Part shown: positions 29,335 to 37,466 of the stretch, one piece after another
Layout: each line of letters begins with the position of its first letter
Numbering within the stretch: position 1 is the stretch's first letter
From: [Clostridium] asparagiforme DSM 15981
Lineage (GTDB): Bacteria > Bacillota > Clostridia > Lachnospirales > Lachnospiraceae
Assembly (NCBI GenBank): GCA_025149125.1
Contig: CP102272.1
Location: forward strand, 682,001-746,000
Length of the DNA: 64,000 nt
Direction of reading: 5' to 3'
Notes under the pieces: generated by a model
Told to the model about the DNA's origin: nothing
Database searches by the model: none
What the model saw: only the letters and a program-made list of their open reading frames with translations
Program-made: the position numbers and the translations under genes

Positions 29335-29449
29335 ACCCCTACCTCCTTGTTTTTTGCATGTACGATTTGTTCCCTGTATGATACCATTGTAATGGCCTAT
29401 AATTCCGTTGTCAAAGACAGATTTTTCTGCTACAGATCATAAAAAACAG

Positions 29450-29478
29450 TTGCAATCCTGTCCTTCTTGTGCTATACT
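29450..29478 (+). promoter_or_regulatory. sigma-A promoter of rpmE
   Basis: TTGCAA (29450-29455), 17 bases, TATACT (29473-29478). Predicted start near 29485, giving a leader of about 185 bases before rpmE. Confidence 0.75.
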
Positions 29479-29484
29479 GTTTAA

Positions 29485-29669
29485 GCTGTCTGGATTGACG
29501 GCAGTTTTGGCTTTCGCGTGAGTCAACCTTACGGGAACGGAAGCGCTTAACTTGAACAGTGCTGATATTTGTGCGTTCCACGTCCACAGGGGCGGTGGTT
29601 ATGTACAGAGGCAGATTGGCATACAGGCCGCGGTCGGAAACCGCAAATAAAATCAGAGAGGTGAACAAA
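29485..29669 (+). promoter_or_regulatory. rpmE 5' leader, possible ribosomal-protein leader
   Basis: An untranslated leader of about 185 bases before a 66-codon ribosomal gene. It contains a small hairpin, GCGGT and ACCGC around a 4-5 base loop, at about 29630-29645, 20 bases before the ribosome-binding site. L31 genes in several bacterial groups carry autoregulatory mRNA leaders. I could not match this one to a specific known structure. Confidence 0.35.
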
Positions 29670-29870
29670 ATGAAGGAAGGAATCCATCCGAATTATTACC
29701 AGGCAAAGGTTGTTTGCAACTGTGGAAATGAGTTTGTAACAGGCTCCACCAAGAAGGACATTCACGTTGAAGTTTGTTCCAAGTGCCACTCTTTCTACAC
29801 CGGCCAGCAGAAGGCTGCCGCTGCCCGTGGACGTATTGATAAGTTCAATCGTAAGTATGGCATTCAATAA
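29670..29870 (+). CDS. rpmE: 50S ribosomal protein L31
   Basis: A 66-residue L31 of the zinc-binding (C+) type: CNCGNEF gives the first two cysteines and CSKCH the second pair, with the family pattern [10 protein letters not shown] at the start and FTGQQK-like [23 protein letters not shown] at the end. The ATG at 29670 follows AGAGAGGTGAACAAA; in-frame codons upstream belong to the leader. Four-cysteine L31 proteins bind Zn and act as a zinc store when Zn-free paralogues exist. Confidence 0.96.
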   Translation: MKEGIHPNYYQAKVVCNCGNEFVTGSTKKDIHVEVCSKCHSFYTGQQKAAAARGRIDKFNRKYGIQ

Positions 29871-29881
29871 GTGAGAGAGAT

Positions 29882-29916
29882 AAGGGGTTGAGCTTGAAGA
29901 GTGGCTCAGCCCTTTT
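29882..29916 (+). terminator. terminator after rpmE
   Basis: Stem AAGGGGTTGAGC (29882-29893) with GCTCAGCCCTT (29904-29914), then TTCGTATTTTT. The next gene starts 38 bases later, so read-through is probably partial. Confidence 0.7.
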
Positions 29917-29953
29917 CGTATTTTTCGGAAAAAGATGGAAAGGTTAATAATCG

Positions 29954-30940
29954 ATGAAATACTCAGGAATCGGCGGACAGGCGGTAATCGAGGGCATTAT
30001 GATGCAGAACGGCCCGGATTACGCGATCGCGGTCCGCAAACCGGACGGGGAAATTGAGGTGAAAAAGGATCATTACGTGAGTATGACCAGGAAGGCTAAG
30101 ATTCTGGGACTGCCCTTTATCCGCGGTATTTTCAGTTTCGCGGACTCCATGATCCTGGGCATGCGCGCCCTGACCTGGTCCTGCAGCTTTTTCGAGGACG
30201 ACGAGGAGGAAACTCCGTCCAAATTCGAGGCATGGCTGGACAAGGTGCTTGGGGAAAAGCTGGAGAGCGTGCTCATGACGGTGGTGATGATATTTTCCTT
30301 TATCATGGCCATCGGGATTTTTATGGTGCTGCCCCTGTTTATCGCCGGGCTGTGCCGCAGGTTTATCACGTCGGACACGGTGATGGCGGTGCTGGAGGGC
30401 GTGATCCGGATTGTCATCTTTATCGCATATATCAAATTGGTGAGCCGCATGGAGGACATCAAGCGCACCTTCATGTACCACGGCTCGGAACACAAGTGCA
30501 TCAACTGTCTGGAGCACGGCCTGGAGCTGACGGTGGCCAACGTGCGCGCCAGCTCCAAGGAGCACAAGCGCTGCGGAACCAGCTTTATCCTGATCGTGAT
30601 GATCATCAGTATCCTGTTTTTTATGGTGGTGCGGCCGGAAACGCTGTGGATGCGCATCGTCAGCCGGATTGTGCTGATCCCGGCCATCGCCGGGGTGTCC
30701 TATGAGCTGCTGCGCTTTGCGGGACGCCACGACTCCAGGCTGGTGAATATTTTAAGCCGTCCCGGCATGTGGATGCAGGGGCTGACCACCAAGGAGCCGG
30801 ACGACAGTATGATCGAGGTGGCCATCGCGGCGGTGGAGACCGTGTTTGACTGGAGAAATTATCTGAACGAGGAATTTCCGGGATGGGAGAGCAGAAATGA
30901 CGTTACAGCAGCTTCTGGATCAGGGAACGGAACAACTTAG
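29954..30940 (+). CDS. DUF1385 family membrane protein
   Basis: A 328-residue protein of the DUF1385 family, which is regularly found between rpmE and prmC/prfA in Firmicutes. It opens with SGIGGQAVIEGIMMQ, a family hallmark, then two hydrophobic hairpins (about residues 108-155 and 210-250) and the MYHGSEHKCINCLEHG motif (about 175-190) with conserved His and Cys residues. The family function is unknown. Its last 44 bases overlap the start of prmC, a long overlap suggesting coupled expression. Confidence 0.88.
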   Translation: MKYSGIGGQAVIEGIMMQNGPDYAIAVRKPDGEIEVKKDHYVSMTRKAKILGLPFIRGIFSFADSMILGMRALTWSCSFFEDDEEETPSKFEAWLDKVLGEKLESVLMTVVMIFSFIMAIGIFMVLPLFIAGLCRRFITSDTVMAVLEGVIRIVIFIAYIKLVSRMEDIKRTFMYHGSEHKCINCLEHGLELTVANVRASSKEHKRCGTSFILIVMIISILFFMVVRPETLWMRIVSRIVLIPAIAGVSYELLRFAGRHDSRLVNILSRPGMWMQGLTTKEPDDSMIEVAIAAVETVFDWRNYLNEEFPGWESRNDVTAASGSGNGTT

Positions 30941-31925
30941 AAGCGCCGGCGTGCCGGACGCCGGGCTGGATGCCAGGTATCTGCTTTTGGATGCATTCGG
31001 GCTGGGCCTGGCCTCCTTCCTGGCGAACCGGGGACGGAACGTGGACGGGATGCCGGGCGGAGCGGAGAAGGCGCAGGTGTATGAAGCGCTGATCACGCGC
31101 CGGGCGGAGCGCATCCCATTGCAGCAGCTTTTGGGTGTTCAGGAGTTTATGGGGCTGGAATTTTTTGTAAATGAACACGTGCTGATCCCCAGACAGGACA
31201 CGGAAACGCTGGTGGAGCTGGTGCTGGAAGAGCAGAAACGGCGGGATCTGGACGTGCTGGACGTGTGCACCGGGTCCGGCTGCATTGCCGTCAGCCTGGC
31301 GAGGCTGGGGAGATATGCGAGCGTGACGGCGCTGGACGTGTCCGCGGAGGCCCTTAAGGTAGCGGAGAAGAACGCGGCCGCGCTGTTGGGGGAGTACGAC
31401 GGGGATTTCCGGCTGGTGCAAAGCGATATGTTTGCGGGGCTGGAGACGAAGGGGCTTCAGGAACAGAAGCCTGTGGAACCGGACACTTCGCGGGAACAAA
31501 CCTCCGGGGAACCGGATGCCTGGCAGGGCCGGACGGCTGTGAAACCAGCCGTCGCGGGAGAACTGCCGTGCCGTCTCTGCGTGCCCTGCACCCTGCGGTT
31601 TGACATCCTTGTATCCAACCCACCCTACATCCCCAGCCAGGTGATCGAGGGTCTGGAGCCGGAGGTGCGGGATCACGAGCCGCGCCTGGCCCTGGACGGC
31701 AGCCCGGACGGGCTGAAATTTTACCGGATTCTGGCGTCTGAGGGAAAGCGCTTTTTGAGACCGGGCGGCGCTGTATATTTTGAGATCGGCTGGGATCAGG
31801 CCCAGGCGGTGAGCGCCCTTCTGGAGCAGGAGGGATTTGCGCGGATTCGCACGGTAAAGGACATGGCGGGGATGGACCGGGTGGTCGGAGCGGTTTTGGG
31901 CGCGGCGGCGGACAACGAGCGATAG
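30897..31925 (+). CDS. prmC: release factor glutamine methyltransferase with internal insert
   Basis: SAM-dependent methyltransferase that modifies the Gln of the GGQ motif in RF1 and RF2. The N-terminal helical domain (residues 1-85) is followed by the SAM-binding LDVCTGSGCIAVSLA and the catalytic NPPYIPS motif (N241). Usual length is about 280 residues; here it is 342 because a Glu/Gln/Thr-rich segment of roughly 45-50 residues (about 180-235) is inserted before the NPPY strand. Translation starts at the ATG at 30897 inside the upstream gene. RF1 itself is encoded 117 bases downstream. Confidence 0.93.
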   Translation: MTLQQLLDQGTEQLRSAGVPDAGLDARYLLLDAFGLGLASFLANRGRNVDGMPGGAEKAQVYEALITRRAERIPLQQLLGVQEFMGLEFFVNEHVLIPRQDTETLVELVLEEQKRRDLDVLDVCTGSGCIAVSLARLGRYASVTALDVSAEALKVAEKNAAALLGEYDGDFRLVQSDMFAGLETKGLQEQKPVEPDTSREQTSGEPDAWQGRTAVKPAVAGELPCRLCVPCTLRFDILVSNPPYIPSQVIEGLEPEVRDHEPRLALDGSPDGLKFYRILASEGKRFLRPGGAVYFEIGWDQAQAVSALLEQEGFARIRTVKDMAGMDRVVGAVLGAAADNER

Positions 31926-32042
31926 AGCTTTGAGGGGAGCCGGGAAAAGGAGGCCTCCGCCTTGTGAGCGGCCGGATAAGCGCGGAAATGCACCCCATGG
32001 AACACGGAATTTGAATTTGATTGAGGGAATCGGGAGAGAGTT

Positions 32043-33119
32043 ATGTTTGATAAATTGGACGATATTTTGATTCATTATGAAGAGCTTATGCTGATGCTTG
32101 GGGATCCGGACGTGACCCAGGACACCAAGCGGTTTACCAAGCTGATGAAGGAGCAGGCCGATCTGGCCCCGATTGTGGAGGCCTACAAGCAGTACAAACA
32201 GGCCAAGCAGGACGTGGAGGACTCCCTGGCGATGCTGGAGGAGGAGAGCGACGAGGAGATGCGCGAGATGGCTAAGGAAGAGCTGGCGGACGCGAAAAAG
32301 CGCATCGAGGACCTGGAACACGAGCTTAAAATCCTGCTGCTGCCCAAGGACCCCAACGACGACAAGAACATTATCCTGGAGATCCGCGCGGGTGCGGGCG
32401 GCGACGAGGCGGCCCTGTTTGCGGCCGAGCTGTACCGCATGTACACCAACTACGCGGACAGCCAGCGCTGGAAGGTGGAGATCATCAGTCTGAATGAGAA
32501 CGGCATCGGCGGCTTCAAGGAAGTGGTGGCCATGGTGACCGGCAAGGGCGCATACTCCAAGCTGAAATACGAGAGCGGCGTGCACCGGGTACAGCGTGTG
32601 CCGGAGACCGAGTCCGGCGGCCGCATCCACACCTCCACGGCTACGGTGGCGGTGATGCCTGAGGCGGAGGAAGTGGATGTTCAGATCGACATGAACGACT
32701 GCCGCATCGACGTGATGCGCGCCTCCGGAAACGGCGGGCAGTGCGTTAACACCACGGACTCCGCGGTGCGCCTGACCCATATGCCCACCGGTATCGTGAT
32801 CTACAGCCAGACGGAGAAATCCCAGCTCCAGAACAAGGAGAAGGCATTCCGCCTGCTGCGCTCCAAGCTCTTTGACATCGAGCTGGAAAAACGCCAGAGC
32901 TCCGAGGCCGAGGAGCGCAGGAGCCAGATCGGCACCGGCGACCGCTCGGAGAAAATCCGCACCTATAACTTCCCCCAGGGCCGCGTGACGGACCACCGGA
33001 TCAAGCTGACGCTGTATAAGATCGATTCCATCATGAACGGGGATATCCAGGAACTGCTGGACAACCTGATCGCAGCGGACCAGGCGGCGAAGCTGAGCAA
33101 GCTAAACGAGCAGGTATAA
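32043..33119 (+). CDS. prfA: peptide chain release factor 1
   Basis: RF1, which ends translation at UAA and UAG. The 358-residue length is standard. The catalytic GGQ is at residues 231-233, in [13 protein letters not shown], and the codon-reading PxT motif is PET in [11 protein letters not shown]. The residue after GGQ is Cys where E. coli has His. GGGAGAGAGTT precedes the ATG. Clustering with prmC, which methylates Q233, is common. A terminator follows at 33146. Confidence 0.97.
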   Translation: MFDKLDDILIHYEELMLMLGDPDVTQDTKRFTKLMKEQADLAPIVEAYKQYKQAKQDVEDSLAMLEEESDEEMREMAKEELADAKKRIEDLEHELKILLLPKDPNDDKNIILEIRAGAGGDEAALFAAELYRMYTNYADSQRWKVEIISLNENGIGGFKEVVAMVTGKGAYSKLKYESGVHRVQRVPETESGGRIHTSTATVAVMPEAEEVDVQIDMNDCRIDVMRASGNGGQCVNTTDSAVRLTHMPTGIVIYSQTEKSQLQNKEKAFRLLRSKLFDIELEKRQSSEAEERRSQIGTGDRSEKIRTYNFPQGRVTDHRIKLTLYKIDSIMNGDIQELLDNLIAADQAAKLSKLNEQV

Positions 33120-33145
33120 AACGTTAAAACTTTTTTGAAATTAGG

Positions 33146-33189
33146 AAGAGCCCGGGATCAGTGGCAAAACTGACCCCAGGCTCTTTTTT
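33146..33189. terminator. intrinsic terminator between prfA and the permuted mutase gene
   Basis: Stem AAGAGCCCGGGATCAGT with ACTGACCCCAGGCTCTT around GGCAAA, then TTTTTTA on the + side. It ends prfA and overlaps the 3' end of the convergent - strand gene, whose stop is at 33188-33190. Confidence 0.85.
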
Positions 33190-34756
33190 ATCTGTATACC
33201 GTTCCACGCCCCAGAACCATGGCATCGTAACCGCGTTTGACTTTGGTGTAATTCTGATCCCGGTCCAGCACAATGCCGCGGCCTACGCCGTCCACGATCC
33301 GGCCGGCTCCAATATGGTCAAGTTCCTTTTCCAGTTCCATCAGGAGCTGAGGCGCGCTTCCCGGTTCCGTGCTGCGTCCGTCGAAGATAATGTGCAGATT
33401 GACTTCAGGGAGCTCTTTTGCCATACGGCACAGAGCCTTGGCGTAGTCGATGGATCCGTGGGAAGATTTATCCGTCAGGTAGGACAGGATGTGCAGAGCC
33501 TTGCCGTGATTCCTGGTATGACGGATGGCTTCTAAGAAAACCGGGTTCTGCTCAAAGCTGCCGTCCGCCATCGCTTTGTCCAGACGGATGTCGTCCTGGG
33601 GCACAATGCGGCCTGCGCCCAGGTTTAAGTGTCCCGCTTCAGAGTTTCCGGCTTTGTCCTGTCCCAGGCCGACGAAGCTGCCAGAGGCATGAAGCTTGGC
33701 ACAGGGATATGTTTCCAGCAGAAAATCCCAGTAGGGGGTGTCCGCCAGGTAAATGGGATTCCCTTCGTCTTTTTCACCTAATCCCCAGCCGTCCAGAATG
33801 ATCAGCAGCACTTTCCTTCCGTCGTCAAAACGGACGCCGGGAACCAGGGTGGAGGCATCCATTTCAGGGGGCTGAGGGATGCCCATGGCGTGCAGTACGG
33901 TGGGGGCAACGTCACAGAGACTTCCATTCCGGGGGGATATGGGTTCAGTTCTTCTGGGATCAATGACCAGGAAGGGGACCAGATTGGTGGTGTGTGCCAC
34001 ATCCGGTTTACCGGTAGGCGTGATCATGGATTCCAGGTTTCCGTGATCCGCGGTGATCATTACCACGTAATCCTGGGCTTTGGCCGCGTTTACCAGCCGT
34101 TCAAGCTGTCTGCTCATATGGCTTGCAGCGGCAATCTTGGCGGTATTGCAGGAGGTGTGTCCGATGACGTCGCCGTTGGCAAAGTTCACCACGACGAAAT
34201 CCGGCTCCCCCAGCTTGCGGTTTACCTCATCTACCACCTCAGCCAGACTGAGTTCCGGCACTTCCTCAAACGGCACGCCTTTGGGAGAGGGGATCATAAT
34301 GTCCTCCTCTCCGGGATAAGGGGTCCGGTTACCGCCGTTGAAAAAGAATGTCACATGGGCGAATTTTTCCGATTCGGCGGCGTGAATCTGGGTGAGGCCG
34401 GCTTCGCTGATAATCTGTGCAAGCGGTCTATGTACCTGCTCCGGCGCGAAGGCGATGGGCAGATCCTTGAATTTATCGTGATAAAGGGTCAGGATCACAA
34501 ACCGGAGATCGTTCAGCCTGGTCCGCCCGGCTTTGTCGAAATCCGGCTCAGTGAACATTTCAGTCAGTTCAATTTCCCGCTCGCCCCGGCGGCAGCCGAA
34601 GATCACCGTATCTCCGTCCTGTATGCGGCCTATGGGGGAGCCTGTTTCATCCACACGCACAAGGGGCTCCATGTTGTAATCGCTTTCGCCTCTGGAATAG
34701 GCAGCCCGGACTGCCTGAGCCAGTTCAACGCCGCCCCGGCTTTGCTGTTTCATCAT
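33188..34756 (-). CDS. gpmI: circularly permuted cofactor-independent phosphoglycerate mutase homologue
   Basis: A 522-residue protein with nearly the full iPGM sequence in swapped order. Residues 9-300 match the native C-terminal part (ELAQAVRAAYSRG through MGIPQPPEMDAS) and 315-522 match the native N-terminal part (KVLLIILDGWG through YDAMVLGRGTVYR). With Geobacillus iPGM numbering in brackets, metal and nucleophile residues are all present: D196 (403), H200 (407), D237-H238 (444-445), H255 (462), D322 (12), S372 (phosphoserine 62). Substrate residues R57/R60 (261/264), K131 (336), H433 (123), R461 (153), R493 (185) and R499 (191) are kept; D154 is replaced by S462. AAGGAGGA precedes the ATG at 34756. 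It is divergent from an RpiR regulator and a TTT importer. Either a working mutase or a relative with an altered substrate. Confidence 0.88.
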   Translation of the reverse strand: MMKQQSRGGVELAQAVRAAYSRGESDYNMEPLVRVDETGSPIGRIQDGDTVIFGCRRGEREIELTEMFTEPDFDKAGRTRLNDLRFVILTLYHDKFKDLPIAFAPEQVHRPLAQIISEAGLTQIHAAESEKFAHVTFFFNGGNRTPYPGEEDIMIPSPKGVPFEEVPELSLAEVVDEVNRKLGEPDFVVVNFANGDVIGHTSCNTAKIAAASHMSRQLERLVNAAKAQDYVVMITADHGNLESMITPTGKPDVAHTTNLVPFLVIDPRRTEPISPRNGSLCDVAPTVLHAMGIPQPPEMDASTLVPGVRFDDGRKVLLIILDGWGLGEKDEGNPIYLADTPYWDFLLETYPCAKLHASGSFVGLGQDKAGNSEAGHLNLGAGRIVPQDDIRLDKAMADGSFEQNPVFLEAIRHTRNHGKALHILSYLTDKSSHGSIDYAKALCRMAKELPEVNLHIIFDGRSTEPGSAPQLLMELEKELDHIGAGRIVDGVGRGIVLDRDQNYTKVKRGYDAMVLGRGTVYR

Positions 34757-34801
34757 AGCAGAATCCTCCTTACCAAGTGGTAACTCCATTAAACTCATTT
34801 T

Positions 34802-34830
34802 ATGATAGCAACAAATTTCTACCAAGTCAA
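34802..34830 (-). promoter_or_regulatory. sigma-A promoter of the permuted mutase gene
   Basis: On the - strand: TTGACT (34830-34825), 17 bases, TATCAT (34807-34802). The leader is about 40 bases. It shows that the permuted frame has its own well-formed promoter. Confidence 0.7.
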
Positions 34831-34833
34831 TAG

Positions 34834-34871
34834 AAATAAAATTTTTCTCCAAAAAATAAAATTTTTCTCCA
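34834..34871. repeat. tandem 18-bp direct repeat between divergent promoters, candidate operator
   Basis: AAATAAAATTTTTCTCCA occurs at 34834-34851 and again, identical, at 34854-34871: a 20-bp period, about two helical turns. Both copies lie between the -35 boxes of the two divergent promoters (34830 and 34879). This is a natural site for the RpiR-type regulator at 34959 to control both sides. Confidence 0.6.
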
Positions 34872-34878
34872 TTTACTA

Positions 34879-34906
34879 TTGCAATTCTGGTTTCATGCGC
34901 TATAAT
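34879..34906 (+). promoter_or_regulatory. sigma-A promoter of the RpiR-TctCBA operon
   Basis: TTGCAA (34879-34884), 16 bases, perfect TATAAT (34901-34906). It lies 8 bases beyond the second copy of the 18-bp repeat. Confidence 0.7.
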
Positions 34907-34958
34907 GGACCTATACAAGGCAAATTTACCGACAGGAACATAACGAATAGGAGGTTTT

Positions 34959-35816
34959 ATGGCTGAGACAAATTTACTGATCAGCATCCGCAGTTGCTAT
35001 GACCGGCTGACCCGGCTGGAGAAGAAAGTTGCAGACTATGTGCTGCAGCATCCGCAGGAAGTGGTCAAGATGACAATCAATGAGTTATCCAACAGTTGTG
35101 GGGTGGGAGACACTACCGTATTCCGTTTCTGCCGTTCCATGAACGTCGGGGGATATCAGGATTTCAAACTTGCGCTTGCGCTCAGCAGCAATGTAAACGA
35201 CATGTTGGACAGCAAGGGTGAGTTCAACCTGGCGCAGTCCCATGATTTGCATGAGCTGGCCCAGCAAGTATCCGGAGTCTTTACGGATGCGGTGAATGAA
35301 ACCTTGTCCTCACTGGATTATGATGCGATTTCACGGACCGTCGAGGCTATTTTGAACGCCAGAAGCGTCCATCTCTTTGGGTTTGGCAACTCCGGCGTGT
35401 CTGCGCTGATGATGCAGAACCGCATGATGCGGATTTTGCCCAATATTTTCTATACCAGCGACGTCCATATGCAGCTTACGTCCGCCGCCACGATGCAGGA
35501 GGACAGTGTGGCCATCATATTCTGCAACTCCGGGATCACCAAGGACAGCATCCGAATCGCCCAGATGACCCACGAGGCAGGCGCGTTTACCGTGTTTATC
35601 ACCAAATTTATGCAGACGCCCGCAGCGCCCTATGCCGATGTCCTTCTGTGCAGCGGCGCTACTGAGGGCCCGATCCAGGGCGGTTCCATTTCAGGGGTGG
35701 CTTCCCAGATGTACATTGTGATGCTGTTGTACTCTGAACTGTTCCGGCGCATGGAAACACGCGCTCAGGAAAATAAAATTAAGGCCGCTCATGCCATTGC
35801 TGAGAAGAAGCTTTGA
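34959..35816 (+). CDS. MurR/RpiR family transcriptional regulator
   Basis: A 285-residue regulator: N-terminal RpiR helix-turn-helix (residues 1-77; LTRLEKKVADYVLQHPQEV and SNSCGVGDTTVFRFCRSM) and a C-terminal SIS sugar-phosphate-binding domain (about 120-250; HLFGFGNSGVSALMM, SVAIIFCNSGITKDSIRIA). The effector in this family is normally a phosphorylated sugar or sugar acid. Standing between a phosphoglycerate mutase homologue and a carboxylate importer, it probably senses a phosphorylated intermediate of the imported acid, which is inference. AATAGGAGGTTTT precedes the ATG. Confidence 0.92.
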   Translation: MAETNLLISIRSCYDRLTRLEKKVADYVLQHPQEVVKMTINELSNSCGVGDTTVFRFCRSMNVGGYQDFKLALALSSNVNDMLDSKGEFNLAQSHDLHELAQQVSGVFTDAVNETLSSLDYDAISRTVEAILNARSVHLFGFGNSGVSALMMQNRMMRILPNIFYTSDVHMQLTSAATMQEDSVAIIFCNSGITKDSIRIAQMTHEAGAFTVFITKFMQTPAAPYADVLLCSGATEGPIQGGSISGVASQMYIVMLLYSELFRRMETRAQENKIKAAHAIAEKKL

Positions 35817-35868
35817 CATGATGTGACGTTGATCAAAAAATAAATCTATATAATGATGGAGGGACAAA

Positions 35869-36939
35869 ATGAAAAAGAGATTTTTAACCGGATTCTTAGC
35901 TGCCGTCCTGTGTCTGTCCGCTGTCGGCTGTGGTTCAGCTTCAGCTCCCGCAGGCGATACGGCAAAAGCAGGGAATGAGAGCGCAAAAGAAACAGAGGGA
36001 AATGCAAAAGAGGCGGGGGAAAAAGCAGCAGATGTGAGTTGGCCGGACGGCAATGTAAACCTGATTGTCGCCGCGGCAGCCGGAGGCGGCACAGATCTGG
36101 TTGCACGGAAAGTTGCCGAAATCGCTAAAAAGGAAACCGGGGCCAATTTTATCGTTGTGAATCAGGCGGAGGGCGGCGGCGCAGTTGCCATTGATACCGT
36201 TTATCAGGACGACGAGGATGCTTTGAATCTGGGATTTTTCATTCCGTCCTTCTTCACCAGCTACATTACAGGCGCTGTTGACGTGAATCCTCTGGATGAC
36301 TTTAAAGTTGCCAACTATGTGAACCGCGAGAGCTGCGCGTACATCTGCGTGAAAGCCGACTCCAAATACAAGACCATGGAGGAGCTGCTGGACGACGCCC
36401 GCAAGAATCCTGAATCCATCGTGTTTGGCACCAGCCTTGGTTCCAGATCCCATTTCAGAGTTGAAGAGTTTGCACAGGCGGCCGGCGTGAAGTTCAAGTA
36501 TGTGGAGGCGGGGAAGACCGCCGAGGCCATTTCCGCAATCTTGGGCGGACATATCGAAGTGACCTCCCTCAGCGCATCCTCGGCGGAAAGTTATGCAAAG
36601 AACGGCGATATCCGTATTCTGGCATGTTCGGACGAACCGATCACCAGAAGCGAGATCAATCAGGAAGCCCCCACATATGCGCAGATGGGGTATACGGACC
36701 TGAAATGTCTGGATCCCGTATTGATTGTCACCAGCAAAAACGTTCCGGACGAAGTGGTTGTGAAGATCAATGAAGTTATGGTGAAGGTTTTCTCTGATCC
36801 TGAGCTGAAGGACTATATGCTCAAGGAGGGAACCGTTATTGATCCCTTTGATTTTGCCAAGAGCCAGGAATGGTACAAAGACACCTTCAATATTTATGAT
36901 TCCGTGGGCGAGACCCTTGGCGTCAAGGCAGCACGATAA
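35869..36939 (+). CDS. tctC: tripartite tricarboxylate transporter substrate-binding protein (TctC family)
   Basis: A 356-residue lipoprotein: signal peptide with lipobox SAVGC (Cys about residue 22), an Ala/Glu/Lys linker to about 55, then the TctC/Bug fold starting WPDGNVNLIVAAAAGGGTDLVARKVAE. It resembles the TctC at 12580 only at family level, so a different ligand is likely. It follows the RpiR gene by 52 bases with AGGAGGGAC-like spacing and no terminator, forming the operon rpiR-tctC-tctB-tctA. Confidence 0.92.
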   Translation: MKKRFLTGFLAAVLCLSAVGCGSASAPAGDTAKAGNESAKETEGNAKEAGEKAADVSWPDGNVNLIVAAAAGGGTDLVARKVAEIAKKETGANFIVVNQAEGGGAVAIDTVYQDDEDALNLGFFIPSFFTSYITGAVDVNPLDDFKVANYVNRESCAYICVKADSKYKTMEELLDDARKNPESIVFGTSLGSRSHFRVEEFAQAAGVKFKYVEAGKTAEAISAILGGHIEVTSLSASSAESYAKNGDIRILACSDEPITRSEINQEAPTYAQMGYTDLKCLDPVLIVTSKNVPDEVVVKINEVMVKVFSDPELKDYMLKEGTVIDPFDFAKSQEWYKDTFNIYDSVGETLGVKAAR

Positions 36940-36964
36940 ACGATTACATTCACAGGGGGGCCAT

Positions 36965-37453
36965 ATGAAACTTAATAAAGATCATTATCTCTCTCTATTT
37001 TACATTGGATTAGGCGTGCTGATCCTATTCTTTACATCCAGGATCACGTCTCTGTTTACGGTAGCCACAAATGATACGGGACCGAAATTTTTCCCGACTC
37101 TTTGCGGGATCGGTATTATTCTTTGCGGAATCGGAAAATTTCTGACGTCCGCCAAGAGCAATCCCAAAACGTTTCTTCCGAACAAGAGAGACTACATACG
37201 GTTGGCTGGATTATGGGCACTCCTGGTTGTTTATGTGCTTTCGGTAAAGTACCTTGGATACATTTTTTCTTCCCTGGTATTGATGTTCGTGATGACGACG
37301 CTTCTGGCCGACACAAAGAAGCTGAACGTCTGGCACCGGATTCTGTTTGCCATACTGATGGTGGCTTTGACCTATGTACTTTTCTCCTATGTCATTAAAA
37401 TTCCTCTTCCGCAGGGGAAATGGATCAAAACGCTGTTAAAGGCCATCGGCTGA
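36965..37453 (+). CDS. tctB: tripartite tricarboxylate transporter small membrane subunit (TctB)
   Basis: A 162-residue membrane protein with four predicted helices (about 10-28, 42-60, 80-112 and 120-142), the size and topology of TctB. The ATG at 36965 is chosen because GGGGGG lies just before it and the first helix starts directly; the upstream in-frame ATG would lie inside tctC. Partner of the TctA encoded 13 bases downstream. Confidence 0.87.
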   Translation: MKLNKDHYLSLFYIGLGVLILFFTSRITSLFTVATNDTGPKFFPTLCGIGIILCGIGKFLTSAKSNPKTFLPNKRDYIRLAGLWALLVVYVLSVKYLGYIFSSLVLMFVMTTLLADTKKLNVWHRILFAILMVALTYVLFSYVIKIPLPQGKWIKTLLKAIG

Positions 37454-37466
37454 GAGGGGGATTACC

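Noticed and set aside
30903..32996. A 697-codon open frame on the - strand across prmC and prfA
   Set aside because: It lies wholly opposite two certain genes, its composition is the mirror of GC-rich codons and it has no family motif.
33188..34756. The swapped mutase as an assembly error or as two fused gene fragments
   Set aside because: One uninterrupted frame, exact reciprocal break points, a proper ribosome-binding site, a TTGACT-N17-TATCAT promoter and a terminator all fit a real gene. Only resequencing can fully exclude an artefact.
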